Of a DNA stretch of 55,196 nucleotides, positions 1 to 7,779 are shown piece after piece. A model generated the notes under the pieces. That model worked only from the letters and a program-made list of their open reading frames with translations, had not been told where the DNA came from and made no database searches. Location: the NCBI GenBank assembly GCA_049509915.1, contig JBEKZL010000039.1:1-55196 (forward strand). The letters are read 5' to 3'. This DNA comes from JBEKYD01 sp049509915. Lineage in GTDB: Bacteria > Acidobacteriota > Terriglobia > Bryobacterales > Bryobacteraceae. The first letter of the stretch is position 1, and each line of letters begins with the position of its first letter. Made by a program: the position numbers and the translations under genes.

Positions 1-24
1 ATCCTACCGCGGTTTAGTCCAATC

Positions 25-107
25 CATTTTTAGCCCACCGCCGCGGCCCCCCCAACGTTCCCGACCTTCCTCCGGCATCCTACGGCCGCGCCGCTGGGCT
101 AAAAATG
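25..107. repeat. 24-nt imperfect inverted repeat (long hairpin)
   Basis: The left arm (25-48) and right arm (84-107) are reverse complements at 22 of 24 positions, including a perfect 13-base core, CATTTTTAGCCCA on the left. The loop is about 35 nt. The stem could be a transcription terminator of a gene outside the window, a REP/REPIN-type element or a small MITE. I saw no second copy of the core in this window. It lies about 180 bases upstream of the metalloprotease start. Confidence 0.6.
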
Positions 108-284
108 CTCTGCATTGTGCTGCGCTCTAAGCCAATCGAACCGGCCACAACTCAACATTATCACGCGACCGTAATACTGAAGCAGTTATTTATGCACGGA
201 CCCTAAGAGGAACGTCGGCTCGAAAGCCGGCGAGGCAGGCTGGAGGCCCGCGCCACGGAAATTCCTGTATCATGGTGAATCCCC

Positions 285-2768
285 ATGAAATCCGCATTCC
301 TATTGCTCTTCGCCGCTGTGGCCGCTTTGGCACAACCGAACGCGATCCCTGCCATCGCCGCGCGCACGGCCACTTTTACGAAGATTCCCGGCTACTTTCC
401 GCTGTATTGGGACGAAAGGGCCGGCAAGATGTGGCTCGAAATCGACAGGTTCGATACCGAGTTTCTGTACGTCGATTCCATGCCGGCCGGGATGGGGTCG
501 AACGACCTGGGCCTCGACCGCGGCCAATTGGGCGGTTCGCGCATCGTCAAATTCATGCGCAGCGGGCCGAAAGTTCTGCTGCTCGAGCCCAATTACCGTT
601 TCCGCGCTATCGATGCCAGCCTGGAAGAGCGGCGTTCGGTGGAGGAATCGTTTGCGCAATCGGTGCTGTGGGGCTTTGAAGTCGCGGCGGAAGAAGGGGG
701 CCGAGTGTTGGTGGATGCGACGCAATTCTTCCTGCGCGATGCCCACCACATTCCCCAATCGATTCAGCGCGCACAGCCCATAGGCGGCGGATCGGCCGGC
801 GGCGGCAGGGGCGAATCCGGGGGTGGAGGGCTGTTCCATCTGGACCCCAACCGCTGCGCCTTTTTTCTGGAGAACACCAAGGGATTCCCGAAGAACAGCG
901 AAGTGGAGACCATTCTTACCTTCACCGGCGACAATCCCAATGTGTTCGTGCGCGACGTGACGCCATCTCCGGACGCAGTCACGGTTCGCGAGCACCATTC
1001 CTTCGTCGAGCTGCCGGGCCGAGGCTATGAGCCGCGCGCCTTCGACCCGCGCGCCGGATACATAGGGATGACGTACGCCGATTTCATCGCTCCGCTGGGC
1101 GACCGATATATCAAGCACCTCATCATTCGCCACCGTTTGCAGAAGAAGGACCCGAGCGCGGCCATCAGCGAAGCGGTCGCGCCCATCATTTATTACCTGG
1201 ACCGCGGGGCGCCGGAGCCGATCCGGTCCGCTTTGTTGGAGGGCGCCAGCTGGTGGAACCAGGCGTTTGAAGCCGCGGGCTTCCGCAACGGCTTTCGGGT
1301 TGAACTGATGCCGCCGGGAATGGACCCCATGGATGTGCGCTACAACGTGATCCAGTGGGTACACCGTTATACTCGCGGCTGGTCATACGGCGAGGCCATC
1401 ACCGATCCGCGCACCGGCGAGATCATCAAAGGCCAGGTCACGCTGGGGTCGCTGCGCGGGCGACAGGACTATCTGATTTTCGAAAGCCTGCTGGCGCCTT
1501 ACGAGGAAGGCGAGCCGGTTCCGCCGGAGATGGAGCGCGCGGTGCTGGCGCGGTTGCGGCAGCTTGCCGCGCACGAAGTGGGTCACACGCTCGGGCTGGT
1601 CCACAATTACGCCGCTAGCGTCAACAACCGCGCCAGCGTGATGGATTACCCGCCGCCCACGGTGAAGCTCTCGCCCTCCGGAGCAGTCGACCTGTCCGAC
1701 GCCTATGCGGTGGGCATCGGCGCCTGGGACAAGGTGGCCATCGAATACGGGTACAGCGACTTCCCGGCGGGCTCCGACGAGCCCAAGCTGCTGGGCGCCA
1801 TCATGAGCCGCGCCATCAAGGAGGGTCTGTTATTCATCAGCGACGCCGATGCGCGGCCCGAAGGGAGCGCCCACCCGCAAGCCCATCTCTGGGATTCCGG
1901 CTCGAACGCGGTGGATGAGCTGAACCGCCTGATGGAGGTTCGCGCCAAGGCGCTGGCGCAGTTCTCCGCCAAGAACATTCGCGTGGGCGACCCCATGAGC
2001 ATGCTGGAAGACGTGCTGGTACCGGTATATCTGCTGCACCGCTATCAAGCCGAGGCGGCTGCCAAAGTCGTGGGCGGACTCTACTATACTTACGCCCAGC
2101 GCGGCGACGGGCAGAAAATCACCGGGCGTGTTCCCGGCGCCGAACAGAGGCGGGCGCTAGACGCGCTGCTGCGCACCATCCGTCCCGATACTCTGACTTT
2201 GCCGGACCGCATTCTGGCGTTGATTCCGCCGCAAGCTCACGGCTATCAGCGCACGCGCGAGGATTTCCATGACCGCACCGGGCTGACCTTCGACCCGGTG
2301 GGTGCGGCCGAATCCGCCGCGGGTATGACCCTCGGCCTGCTGCTGAATGCCGAACGCGCCGCCCGCTTGGTGGAGTATCACGCCGAAGATGCCAGTCAGC
2401 CGTCGCTCGACGAGGTGATCGACCGGCTGGTGGGCCACACCTTCAAAGCCGCGCCCGCCGACGGATTGGCCGGCCAGGTGCAACGCGCCACCGACGTGGT
2501 GCTGCTGTACGACCTAATGCAGCTTTCGAACAACGAATCGGCTCCCGCCCAGGTTCGCGCCACCGCCGCCGGCAAGCTCAGCCAGTTGCGCGACTGGGCC
2601 GCGGCTCAAGCGCCGGCCGATGCCAGCCTGAAGGCGTTTTTCCAGTACTGCGCCGCGCAGGTGAAGCGCTTCGAAACCGACCCCAAACAGATCGGATTGC
2701 CACGCCCTCCAGTTCCGCCGCCCGGCATGCCCATCGGCGACGACCAACCCGATTATGTGGCCCGGTAG
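285..2768 (+). CDS. Exported zinc metalloprotease, DUF5117/DUF5118 type
   Basis: An 827-residue protein with a Sec signal peptide at about residues 1-16 (MKSAFLLLFAAVAALAQ), so it probably acts in the periplasm or outside the cell. The extended zinc site HEVGHTLGLVH lies at residues 430-440: H430, H434 and H440 are the expected metal ligands and E431 the general base of a metzincin-like HExxHxxGxxH site. An aspartate/glycine-rich linker (about 165-185) separates the N-terminal DUF5118/DUF5117-like part from the catalytic region. This architecture is common in Acidobacteria and Bacteroidetes, where the substrates are unknown. The chosen start begins with the signal peptide. A small RBS-preceded ORF follows 10 bases downstream, and a hairpin lies at 2922-2956. 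Confidence 0.9.
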   Translation: MKSAFLLLFAAVAALAQPNAIPAIAARTATFTKIPGYFPLYWDERAGKMWLEIDRFDTEFLYVDSMPAGMGSNDLGLDRGQLGGSRIVKFMRSGPKVLLLEPNYRFRAIDASLEERRSVEESFAQSVLWGFEVAAEEGGRVLVDATQFFLRDAHHIPQSIQRAQPIGGGSAGGGRGESGGGGLFHLDPNRCAFFLENTKGFPKNSEVETILTFTGDNPNVFVRDVTPSPDAVTVREHHSFVELPGRGYEPRAFDPRAGYIGMTYADFIAPLGDRYIKHLIIRHRLQKKDPSAAISEAVAPIIYYLDRGAPEPIRSALLEGASWWNQAFEAAGFRNGFRVELMPPGMDPMDVRYNVIQWVHRYTRGWSYGEAITDPRTGEIIKGQVTLGSLRGRQDYLIFESLLAPYEEGEPVPPEMERAVLARLRQLAAHEVGHTLGLVHNYAASVNNRASVMDYPPPTVKLSPSGAVDLSDAYAVGIGAWDKVAIEYGYSDFPAGSDEPKLLGAIMSRAIKEGLLFISDADARPEGSAHPQAHLWDSGSNAVDELNRLMEVRAKALAQFSAKNIRVGDPMSMLEDVLVPVYLLHRYQAEAAAKVVGGLYYTYAQRGDGQKITGRVPGAEQRRALDALLRTIRPDTLTLPDRILALIPPQAHGYQRTREDFHDRTGLTFDPVGAAESAAGMTLGLLLNAERAARLVEYHAEDASQPSLDEVIDRLVGHTFKAAPADGLAGQVQRATDVVLLYDLMQLSNNESAPAQVRATAAGKLSQLRDWAAAQAPADASLKAFFQYCAAQVKRFETDPKQIGLPRPPVPPPGMPIGDDQPDYVAR

Positions 2769-2778
2769 GGAGGACCGT

Positions 2779-2901
2779 ATGAAAAACCTCCAAACCACCA
2801 TCAAAACACCCTGGATTTTCCGGGATTACTGGCTACGGGCAGCCATTTCGAAGGCGCTGCCGCCCGAGCCACCGTGCAACGCTACAAAGAAAGCGCGCTA
2901 G
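2779..2901 (+). CDS. Possible 40-aa ORF downstream of the metalloprotease
   Basis: An ATG at 2779 follows a good Shine-Dalgarno sequence (GGGAGGA, 5-base spacing) just after the protease stop and would encode a 40-residue basic peptide with no recognisable domain. From about 2810 a second frame stays open to about 2960 with plausible amino-acid composition, so this may be the frameshifted stub of a longer gene rather than a functional small protein. I do not recognise it. Confidence 0.3.
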   Translation: MKNLQTTIKTPWIFRDYWLRAAISKALPPEPPCNATKKAR

Positions 2902-2921
2902 CGGGACCTTTTAAACAGGGG

Positions 2922-2956
2922 CGGGCCAGTGTTCCAGCGTCGGGATCACTGGCCCG
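2922..2956. terminator. Terminator-like hairpin between convergent genes
   Basis: Perfect 10-bp stem CGGGCCAGTG / CACTGGCCCG (2922-2931 and 2947-2956) with a 15-nt loop, followed on the plus strand by TTGATCTTT. It lies between the plus-strand metalloprotease and the end of the minus-strand cheR, so it may terminate transcription from either side. The T-tract is weak. Confidence 0.5.
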
Positions 2957-3063
2957 TTGATCTTTCGCCGCGGCTGAGACCCTCGTCTTCCGCCCGCGCC
3001 ACCCACACACGATCGAGATGAGAACGACCCGCGCGCGGCGCCCTGACGCTTTCATGCCGACCC

Positions 3064-3900
3064 TCAGGCGCGGGTCTTCACCTGGTAAAACACGGAGCGC
3101 AGGTGCCGCTTGGACTCAAACTGCGGGCAGATGCCATTGAGCGATTCCATGGCGCCGATCACGAGGTAGCCCTCCGGTTCCAGCGCCCGTTCCAACCGGC
3201 CGAACAGCGAGATGCGGTCCTGCTCGCCGAAGTAGATCGCCACATTACGGCAGAAGATGACGTCGAAGCGTCCCAGGGCGGAGAAGTCCGCCATCAGGTT
3301 CAGTTTCTTGAAAGAGGCCATGGCGCGGATTTCATCGCGAATCTGCCACCCGTTGGCGGCGGGCGCGAAATATCGGGTCCGTTGGGCTTCGCTCAGGCCG
3401 CGCGAAATCTCGACCGGGTTGAACAGCCCGCGGCTGGCCCGGGCCACGGCGTTGTCGGAAATGTCGGTGCCCAGCAGGCGCACGCCATAGCGGTCCGGGT
3501 CGCCGAGCACTTCCTTGAGCAGGATCGCGATACTGTAAAGTTCCTGGCCGGTGGAACACGCGGCGCTCCAGATCCGGATGCGCGCCGCGCCGGTCCGCGC
3601 CCGGCGGTCGATCAGTTCCGGAACGATCTTATGGCGCAACAGATCGAAGGGTGCAGTGTCACGAAAGAACAATGTCTCATTGGTAGTGATGGCGTCGACG
3701 ATGCGGCGCTCCAGCGCCCGGCTGGAATCGGACTTTGCCCGCAGCAACAGGCCGCCGTAGCTGCCGCAGCCGGTTTCTTCGACCAGGCCGGCCAGACGGT
3801 TTTCGATCAGATATCCCTTGGACTCGTCCAGCACGATGGCGCACAGAGAGTGAACATACTGGGACACACTCTTGTGTTCTTCGGGCTGTAGCCGGATCAC
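3064..3900 (-). CDS. cheR: CheR, MCP glutamate methyltransferase
   Basis: A 278-residue SAM-dependent methyltransferase that would methylate glutamates in the receptor signalling domains. The N-terminal helical domain (about 10-75) is followed by the methyltransferase fold, with the SAM-binding segment IWSAACSTGQE at 110-120, the acidic end of strand 2 (LLGTDISDNA, about 142-151) and the conserved FCRNVAIYF near 216-224. Its length is normal for CheR and no TPR extension is present. The ATG overlaps the cheB stop by 4 bases (ATGA), so the two are probably translationally coupled. It is the last gene of the chemosensory operon that begins near 14370. Confidence 0.96.
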   Translation of the reverse strand: MIRLQPEEHKSVSQYVHSLCAIVLDESKGYLIENRLAGLVEETGCGSYGGLLLRAKSDSSRALERRIVDAITTNETLFFRDTAPFDLLRHKIVPELIDRRARTGAARIRIWSAACSTGQELYSIAILLKEVLGDPDRYGVRLLGTDISDNAVARASRGLFNPVEISRGLSEAQRTRYFAPAANGWQIRDEIRAMASFKKLNLMADFSALGRFDVIFCRNVAIYFGEQDRISLFGRLERALEPEGYLVIGAMESLNGICPQFESKRHLRSVFYQVKTRA

Positions 3901-4994
3901 GCTCTGGCCCTTCGCACCGCCCGGACAATGGCCGCACCGATGGTCTCGATCGGCGTCACGGTATCGACCACTCCGGCTTTAATGGCTTCTTTCGGCATCC
4001 CGAAAACCACGCAACTGGCTTCGTCTTGGGCGATCGAGAAGCAGCCGCTTCGCTTCAGCATGCGCAGGCCGTCGGTCCCGTCGCTGCCCATCCCGGTGAG
4101 AATGGCGGCGACCGATCGGCCGGGGAAATGCAGCGCCGCGGAGCGGAACAGATAATCCACGGCGGGCTTGCAGCCGTTCTCGGGAGGATCGTCGGTAATG
4201 CGCAGGATAATTTCTCCCTTGCTGCCCGGGGCCAATTTCATTTGCCTGCCGCCCGGCGCTACATAGGCGCAGTTGGACTGCGCCGCTTCCCCATCCTGGG
4301 CCTCTTTGACCCGGACGGCGCTCCTTTTGTCCAGGCTGGCCGCCAGCGGCTGGGTGAACATGGGCGGCATGTGCTGGACGATGAATACCGGCGCGCCCAG
4401 ATCGGCCGGCAGCGCCGGCACCAACTCGGCCAATGCGCCGGGACCGCCCGTGGACACCCCAATCAATACCAGCGGCGAGCCTGTACAGCGCAGCCCGCGC
4501 GAAGGCCGCGGGAGCGTGGCAGCGGGCGCCGCCGAGATTGCCTCCGGCACGGACCGCAACGCAGCGCCGCGCAGAATCGCGCGAATTTCGCGGCGCCGCT
4601 CGAAGGCCCCGATCATCGCCGCCAGGCAGGTGCGCAGGTGGACGAGGTTCCCGGCCGCATCGCTCCCCTCGGGCTTGGTCAGAAAATCGAAGGCCCCCAA
4701 CTCCAGCGCGCGCACGGTCATCTCTCCGCCCCGCTCCGTCAGTGAACTGAGCATGATGACACCGGTTTTTGTGCCGGCGGCGTTGATCGCCTCCAGAACT
4801 TCAATCCCGTTCATTTCCGGCATCTCGATATCGAGCGTCACCAGGTCGGGCTGCAGCGCGGCGATGCGCGCCATGGCCAACCTGCCGTTGGAAGCGGTGC
4901 CGACCACTTCCACACCCGGCACTGCTTTCAACGCATCGGAAACGATGCGCCGGAACACGACGGTATCGTCCACCACCAAGACTCGCATGCTCAT
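3897..4994 (-). CDS. cheB: CheB, receptor methylesterase/deamidase
   Basis: A 365-residue response regulator with an N-terminal receiver (acidic pocket at D9-D10, phosphoacceptor D55 in TLDIEMPEMNG) and a C-terminal CheB methylesterase domain. The catalytic triad is visible as S181 (IGVSTGG), H208 (VQHMP) and D305 (GMGSDGTDG). It would remove methyl groups from, or deamidate, the two MCPs of the operon. I chose the start at 4994 (MSMRVLVVDD) because the receiver fold begins there; the frame stays open 11 codons further with non-homologous sequence. About 180 bases separate it from the upstream MCP1, and I see no convincing gene in that space. Confidence 0.96.
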   Translation of the reverse strand: MSMRVLVVDDTVVFRRIVSDALKAVPGVEVVGTASNGRLAMARIAALQPDLVTLDIEMPEMNGIEVLEAINAAGTKTGVIMLSSLTERGGEMTVRALELGAFDFLTKPEGSDAAGNLVHLRTCLAAMIGAFERRREIRAILRGAALRSVPEAISAAPAATLPRPSRGLRCTGSPLVLIGVSTGGPGALAELVPALPADLGAPVFIVQHMPPMFTQPLAASLDKRSAVRVKEAQDGEAAQSNCAYVAPGGRQMKLAPGSKGEIILRITDDPPENGCKPAVDYLFRSAALHFPGRSVAAILTGMGSDGTDGLRMLKRSGCFSIAQDEASCVVFGMPKEAIKAGVVDTVTPIETIGAAIVRAVRRARA

Positions 4995-5174
4995 GGTTTC
5001 GTCTCCACCCGCGGCGGCATCACACACCCCATTCCACTAGTATCCGGCCCGCATCGAGCGGCGGGACCGCCTGGCCGCGTGCGCGCCACACCACCCGGAA
5101 GAAGCGCGCCCGCTCCCCGCTTCGCCTTGGCCGGAGGCAGCTGCCAGCGCAACGCTCCGCCGTTGCCCTCGGTG

Positions 5175-6890
5175 TCACCGCGACGCGCCGCCGTTGGAGA
5201 TCCGGAATCGCGCAACTGTCGAATGAAGCTGCTCGGCCACGCGGGACAGCCCCGCGGCGCTGGCCTTTATCTCTTCGGTGCCGTCAGCTATCTGGCCGGC
5301 CGCCCGGTCGACGCCCACAATCTCCTTGGCAATTTCTGCGGTCGCCTTCGAGGTCTCCGACACCCGATTGTTTGCATCCCTTACCCCGATCGACGCCTCC
5401 GCGATGTTGCGGGCGATGTCTTTGGTAACGGTGGACTGTTCCTCGATGGCCGCCGCAATCGAAGCCACGATCTCGCTGACCTCGCGAATCACCTGCGTGA
5501 CCTTGCCGATTTCGGCGATGCCACCGGCGGTTGAGGACTGCACGCCCGCGATCCGCTCCTTGATGTCCTCGGTGGCGGCGGCGGTCTGCTTGGCCAGTTC
5601 CTTGATCTCGTTGGCCACCACCGCAAACCCCTTGCCGGCCGAACCGGCGCGGGCCGCTTCGATGGTGGCGTTGAGGGCCAGCAGATTGGTCTGCGACGAA
5701 ATCTCGGTGATGGTTTCGGTAACCTTGCCGATCTGCTGCGCCGCCGCGCCCAACTGGTTCATCTGCTCCCCGATGCGGGCGGCCTGGCGAGTGGCTTCTT
5801 CGGTGATGCGGCGCGCCGTCTCCGAGTTGCCGGCGATCTCGCCGATGGTCGATGTCATCTGCTCTGTGGCGCCGGCGACACTGGTCAGGTTATTGGTGGT
5901 CTGCTCCATGCCCGAGGCTACCGACATGACATTGGCGGCCATCTGCTCGGCGGACGCCGCCACGGCGTGCGCCTTGCCCGAGGCTTGCTGCGAGCCATCC
6001 GACATCCGGCCGGAACTGGCGGACAAATCCGACGACGAGGAGGACACCACATTCATGCCGTCGGTTATGGTCTTAAGGACTTCGCGCAAGCTGGTGGACA
6101 TGGCCTGAATCGCCTTGGAAAGCAGGCCGACTTCGTCGGCGCGCCCCAGATACTCGTTCGGCACGTCGTGCGAAACATCGCCGCGGGCGACCTCGTCAAG
6201 ATGGGCGACCGCCACGCTGAGCGGTTTGCCGATGCTGCGGGCGACCGCTACGCCCAGGAGCGTGGAAACCGTCAAAGCCAGGAGCGAAAGTACAGCCACG
6301 GGAACGGGCATGCTGCCCTGGAGCGCACTGGCATGCTGCTTTCGTTCATCCAGGCGGGGCTGCTGCCAATTCAAATAGTCAGTGAGTGCATGATCGAGGG
6401 GGCCGATGCTCGGGATGCTCTCGTCCCGGAACAGGGCGTTGGCCTCGGCGTTTTTTCCGGCCTGCCCCAATTCCAACACGCGGTTGTTCGTGGCGAGCCA
6501 ACCTGAGCCCACCTTAACGAGTTCCCCGAGCAGTTTCTGGCCTTCCGAGGTGGTTTCACGCGTCTTCAGGTCGCTGAGCAGGGACAGACAGTCCTTGGCC
6601 AGAGCCGCTTGGTTTGCCCGGTCCCCCCCGCTATCGACTCCGTGGCACTGCGCACAGTGCCGGCTCATGGTGATGTGGCCGACAATCGAGTTGACCCGCC
6701 CCAGGCTGCTGGCAACGCGCTGCACGCTCATCATCTTGTCGGCCTCGGCCTGCTCCTGAACGACCGCGTTCGATACGGCGCTCAGTGCCCATAAGCTGAG
6801 GACTCCCAGGCCCACAATCGGTCCGATTCCGCTGCCCACGAGGAGGGCCAGCTTCTTTCCGATCTTCAGGTTCGCGAGCATTTTCGACAT
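5175..6890 (-). CDS. MCP1: methyl-accepting chemotaxis protein with a CXXCH haem motif
   Basis: A 571-residue transmembrane receptor. TM1 is at about 13-40, the periplasmic sensor domain at about 41-195 and TM2 at about 196-220. A HAMP domain and a long cytoplasmic coiled coil follow, with the conserved hairpin tip EISSQTNLLALNATIEAARA. The unusual feature is C79-A-Q-C82-H83 in the sensor domain (bases 6642-6656), a canonical c-type haem attachment motif, so the receptor may sense redox state, oxygen or a small ligand through covalently bound haem. The signalling core is nearly identical to that of MCP2. The RBS GGAGAGGAAA precedes the ATG. The end lacks an obvious CheR/CheB-tethering pentapeptide. 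Confidence 0.95.
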   Translation of the reverse strand: MSKMLANLKIGKKLALLVGSGIGPIVGLGVLSLWALSAVSNAVVQEQAEADKMMSVQRVASSLGRVNSIVGHITMSRHCAQCHGVDSGGDRANQAALAKDCLSLLSDLKTRETTSEGQKLLGELVKVGSGWLATNNRVLELGQAGKNAEANALFRDESIPSIGPLDHALTDYLNWQQPRLDERKQHASALQGSMPVPVAVLSLLALTVSTLLGVAVARSIGKPLSVAVAHLDEVARGDVSHDVPNEYLGRADEVGLLSKAIQAMSTSLREVLKTITDGMNVVSSSSSDLSASSGRMSDGSQQASGKAHAVAASAEQMAANVMSVASGMEQTTNNLTSVAGATEQMTSTIGEIAGNSETARRITEEATRQAARIGEQMNQLGAAAQQIGKVTETITEISSQTNLLALNATIEAARAGSAGKGFAVVANEIKELAKQTAAATEDIKERIAGVQSSTAGGIAEIGKVTQVIREVSEIVASIAAAIEEQSTVTKDIARNIAEASIGVRDANNRVSETSKATAEIAKEIVGVDRAAGQIADGTEEIKASAAGLSRVAEQLHSTVARFRISNGGASR

Positions 6891-6930
6891 TTTCCTCTCC
6901 TTCTTTGCCCGACTTGGGCTAAGCTACCTG

Positions 6931-7179
6931 TCACCCACGGCTCCACCGGCCCACTTTGCCGCGGTGAGTGCCTTCCGGAGCACCTCCGGATTGCTCCTCA
7001 AGGAGTTGGCCCCGCCCGCGTTTGAAGTCCTCCAGCGTGAGTTCGGATGGTTGCATGGCAGCACGGACGGCGTGCGGGGACCCGCGCGCCAAGGCGGCCA
7101 GGCACACAACCAGGAGGACGCTGCCGCCCTGCTACATGTCGACCTTTCTGCGTATTCTGACGTTTGCGAGCTTCGCCAT
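6931..7179 (-). pseudogene. MCP N-terminal relic interrupted by an amber codon
   Basis: The ATG at 7179 has a strong RBS (AGAGGA, 7-base spacing) and encodes 15 residues, MAKLANVRIRRKVDM, then TAG at 7132-7134. The same frame stays open for another 66 codons and opens with a hydrophobic stretch (SVLLVVCLAALARG) that fits a first membrane segment. The beginning resembles the cytosolic N-termini of the two MCPs here (LANLKIGKKLALL in MCP1, LSDIKMGKKLALG in MCP2). I read it as the 5' stub of a lost or decaying third receptor between cheW and MCP1. A short leader peptide is the alternative. Confidence 0.45.
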
Positions 7180-7208
7180 CGCAATTCCTCTCTTCTCCCC
7201 CGAGGCGA

Positions 7209-7313
7209 TTACGCCTTCCATCCTGCGCCATGGGCCGGGATATGGCCGGTAGCGGCAGTTCCGTGCCCCGGCTTGCGGGATATTTTCGCGTCCGCCAATC
7301 GGTTCATCGTCAT
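7209..7313 (-). CDS. 34-aa ORF coupled to cheW, MCP-N-terminus-like
   Basis: The ATG at 7313 overlaps the cheW stop by 4 bases (ATGA), the same coupling used elsewhere in this operon. The peptide starts MTMNRLADAKISRKPG, resembling the N-terminal cytosolic segment of the operon's MCPs, but the rest (to TAA at 7209) has no membrane segment or domain. It is probably the start of a deleted receptor gene whose coupling to cheW has survived. A real micropeptide cannot be excluded. Confidence 0.4.
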   Translation of the reverse strand: MTMNRLADAKISRKPGHGTAATGHIPAHGAGWKA

Positions 7314-7765
7314 TTCTCGGTTTTCAGTATCTGGCCGGCGTCGAGCAGCGCGATCACCCGGCCGCGAGCGCGGTATATTCCCTGGAAGAACCCCGCCTGC
7401 CCGCAGCTCACGTTGGCCGGCGGCGGCTGCCAATGCTGCCGCTCTACCTCCACTACCTCGTCTACCCGGTCCACCAGCAAGCCGATGAATTCGTTGCGGT
7501 CTTCCACGATGAAAATGCGGCTGTCGGCGCCCGCTACGGTCCTGGGAAATCCGAGCCGCAAGCCGAGGTCGACGATGGTGACGATTTTGCCGCGCAGGTT
7601 GACGATGCCGAGGACCTCCTCCGGGGCGCAACGAACCGGTGTCACCGGGCCGAGCCGGATCACCTCCTGGACCCCGGCGGCGTTCAGGGCGCAAAGCGCG
7701 TCGCGCACGAAAAAGGTCGCCAACAGGGCCGTCTGCCCGCCCTGCGCCGTCAGCGTTTGAGGCAT
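7310..7765 (-). CDS. cheW: CheW, receptor-kinase coupling protein
   Basis: A 151-residue single-domain CheW (SH3-like double barrel) that would join CheA to the MCP tips. Typical CheW features are the glycine/arginine strand in GIVNLRGKIVTIVDLGLRLG (about 69-88), FIVEDRNEFIGLLVDRVDEV in the middle and a C-terminal ALLDAGQIL. It sits 14 bases after MCP2 and overlaps a 34-aa ORF by 4 bases. Length and order match the cheA-mcp-cheW arrangement of a complete chemosensory cluster. Confidence 0.95.
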   Translation of the reverse strand: MPQTLTAQGGQTALLATFFVRDALCALNAAGVQEVIRLGPVTPVRCAPEEVLGIVNLRGKIVTIVDLGLRLGFPRTVAGADSRIFIVEDRNEFIGLLVDRVDEVVEVERQHWQPPPANVSCGQAGFFQGIYRARGRVIALLDAGQILKTEK

Positions 7766-7779
7766 AATCTCTCCCAGCC

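Noticed and set aside
300..1364. 354-aa minus-strand ORF inside the metalloprotease gene
   Set aside because: Antisense frame of a high-GC gene, with no start context or domain.
7132..7134. Amber codon as pyrrolysine or selenocysteine-like recoding
   Set aside because: No recoding element, PylT/PylS or relevant catalytic context; decay is simpler.
7180..7310. A c-di-GMP-type riboswitch ahead of MCP1
   Set aside because: GC-rich short motifs caught the eye, but the conserved GEMM core is not present and the region is better read as MCP N-terminal relics.
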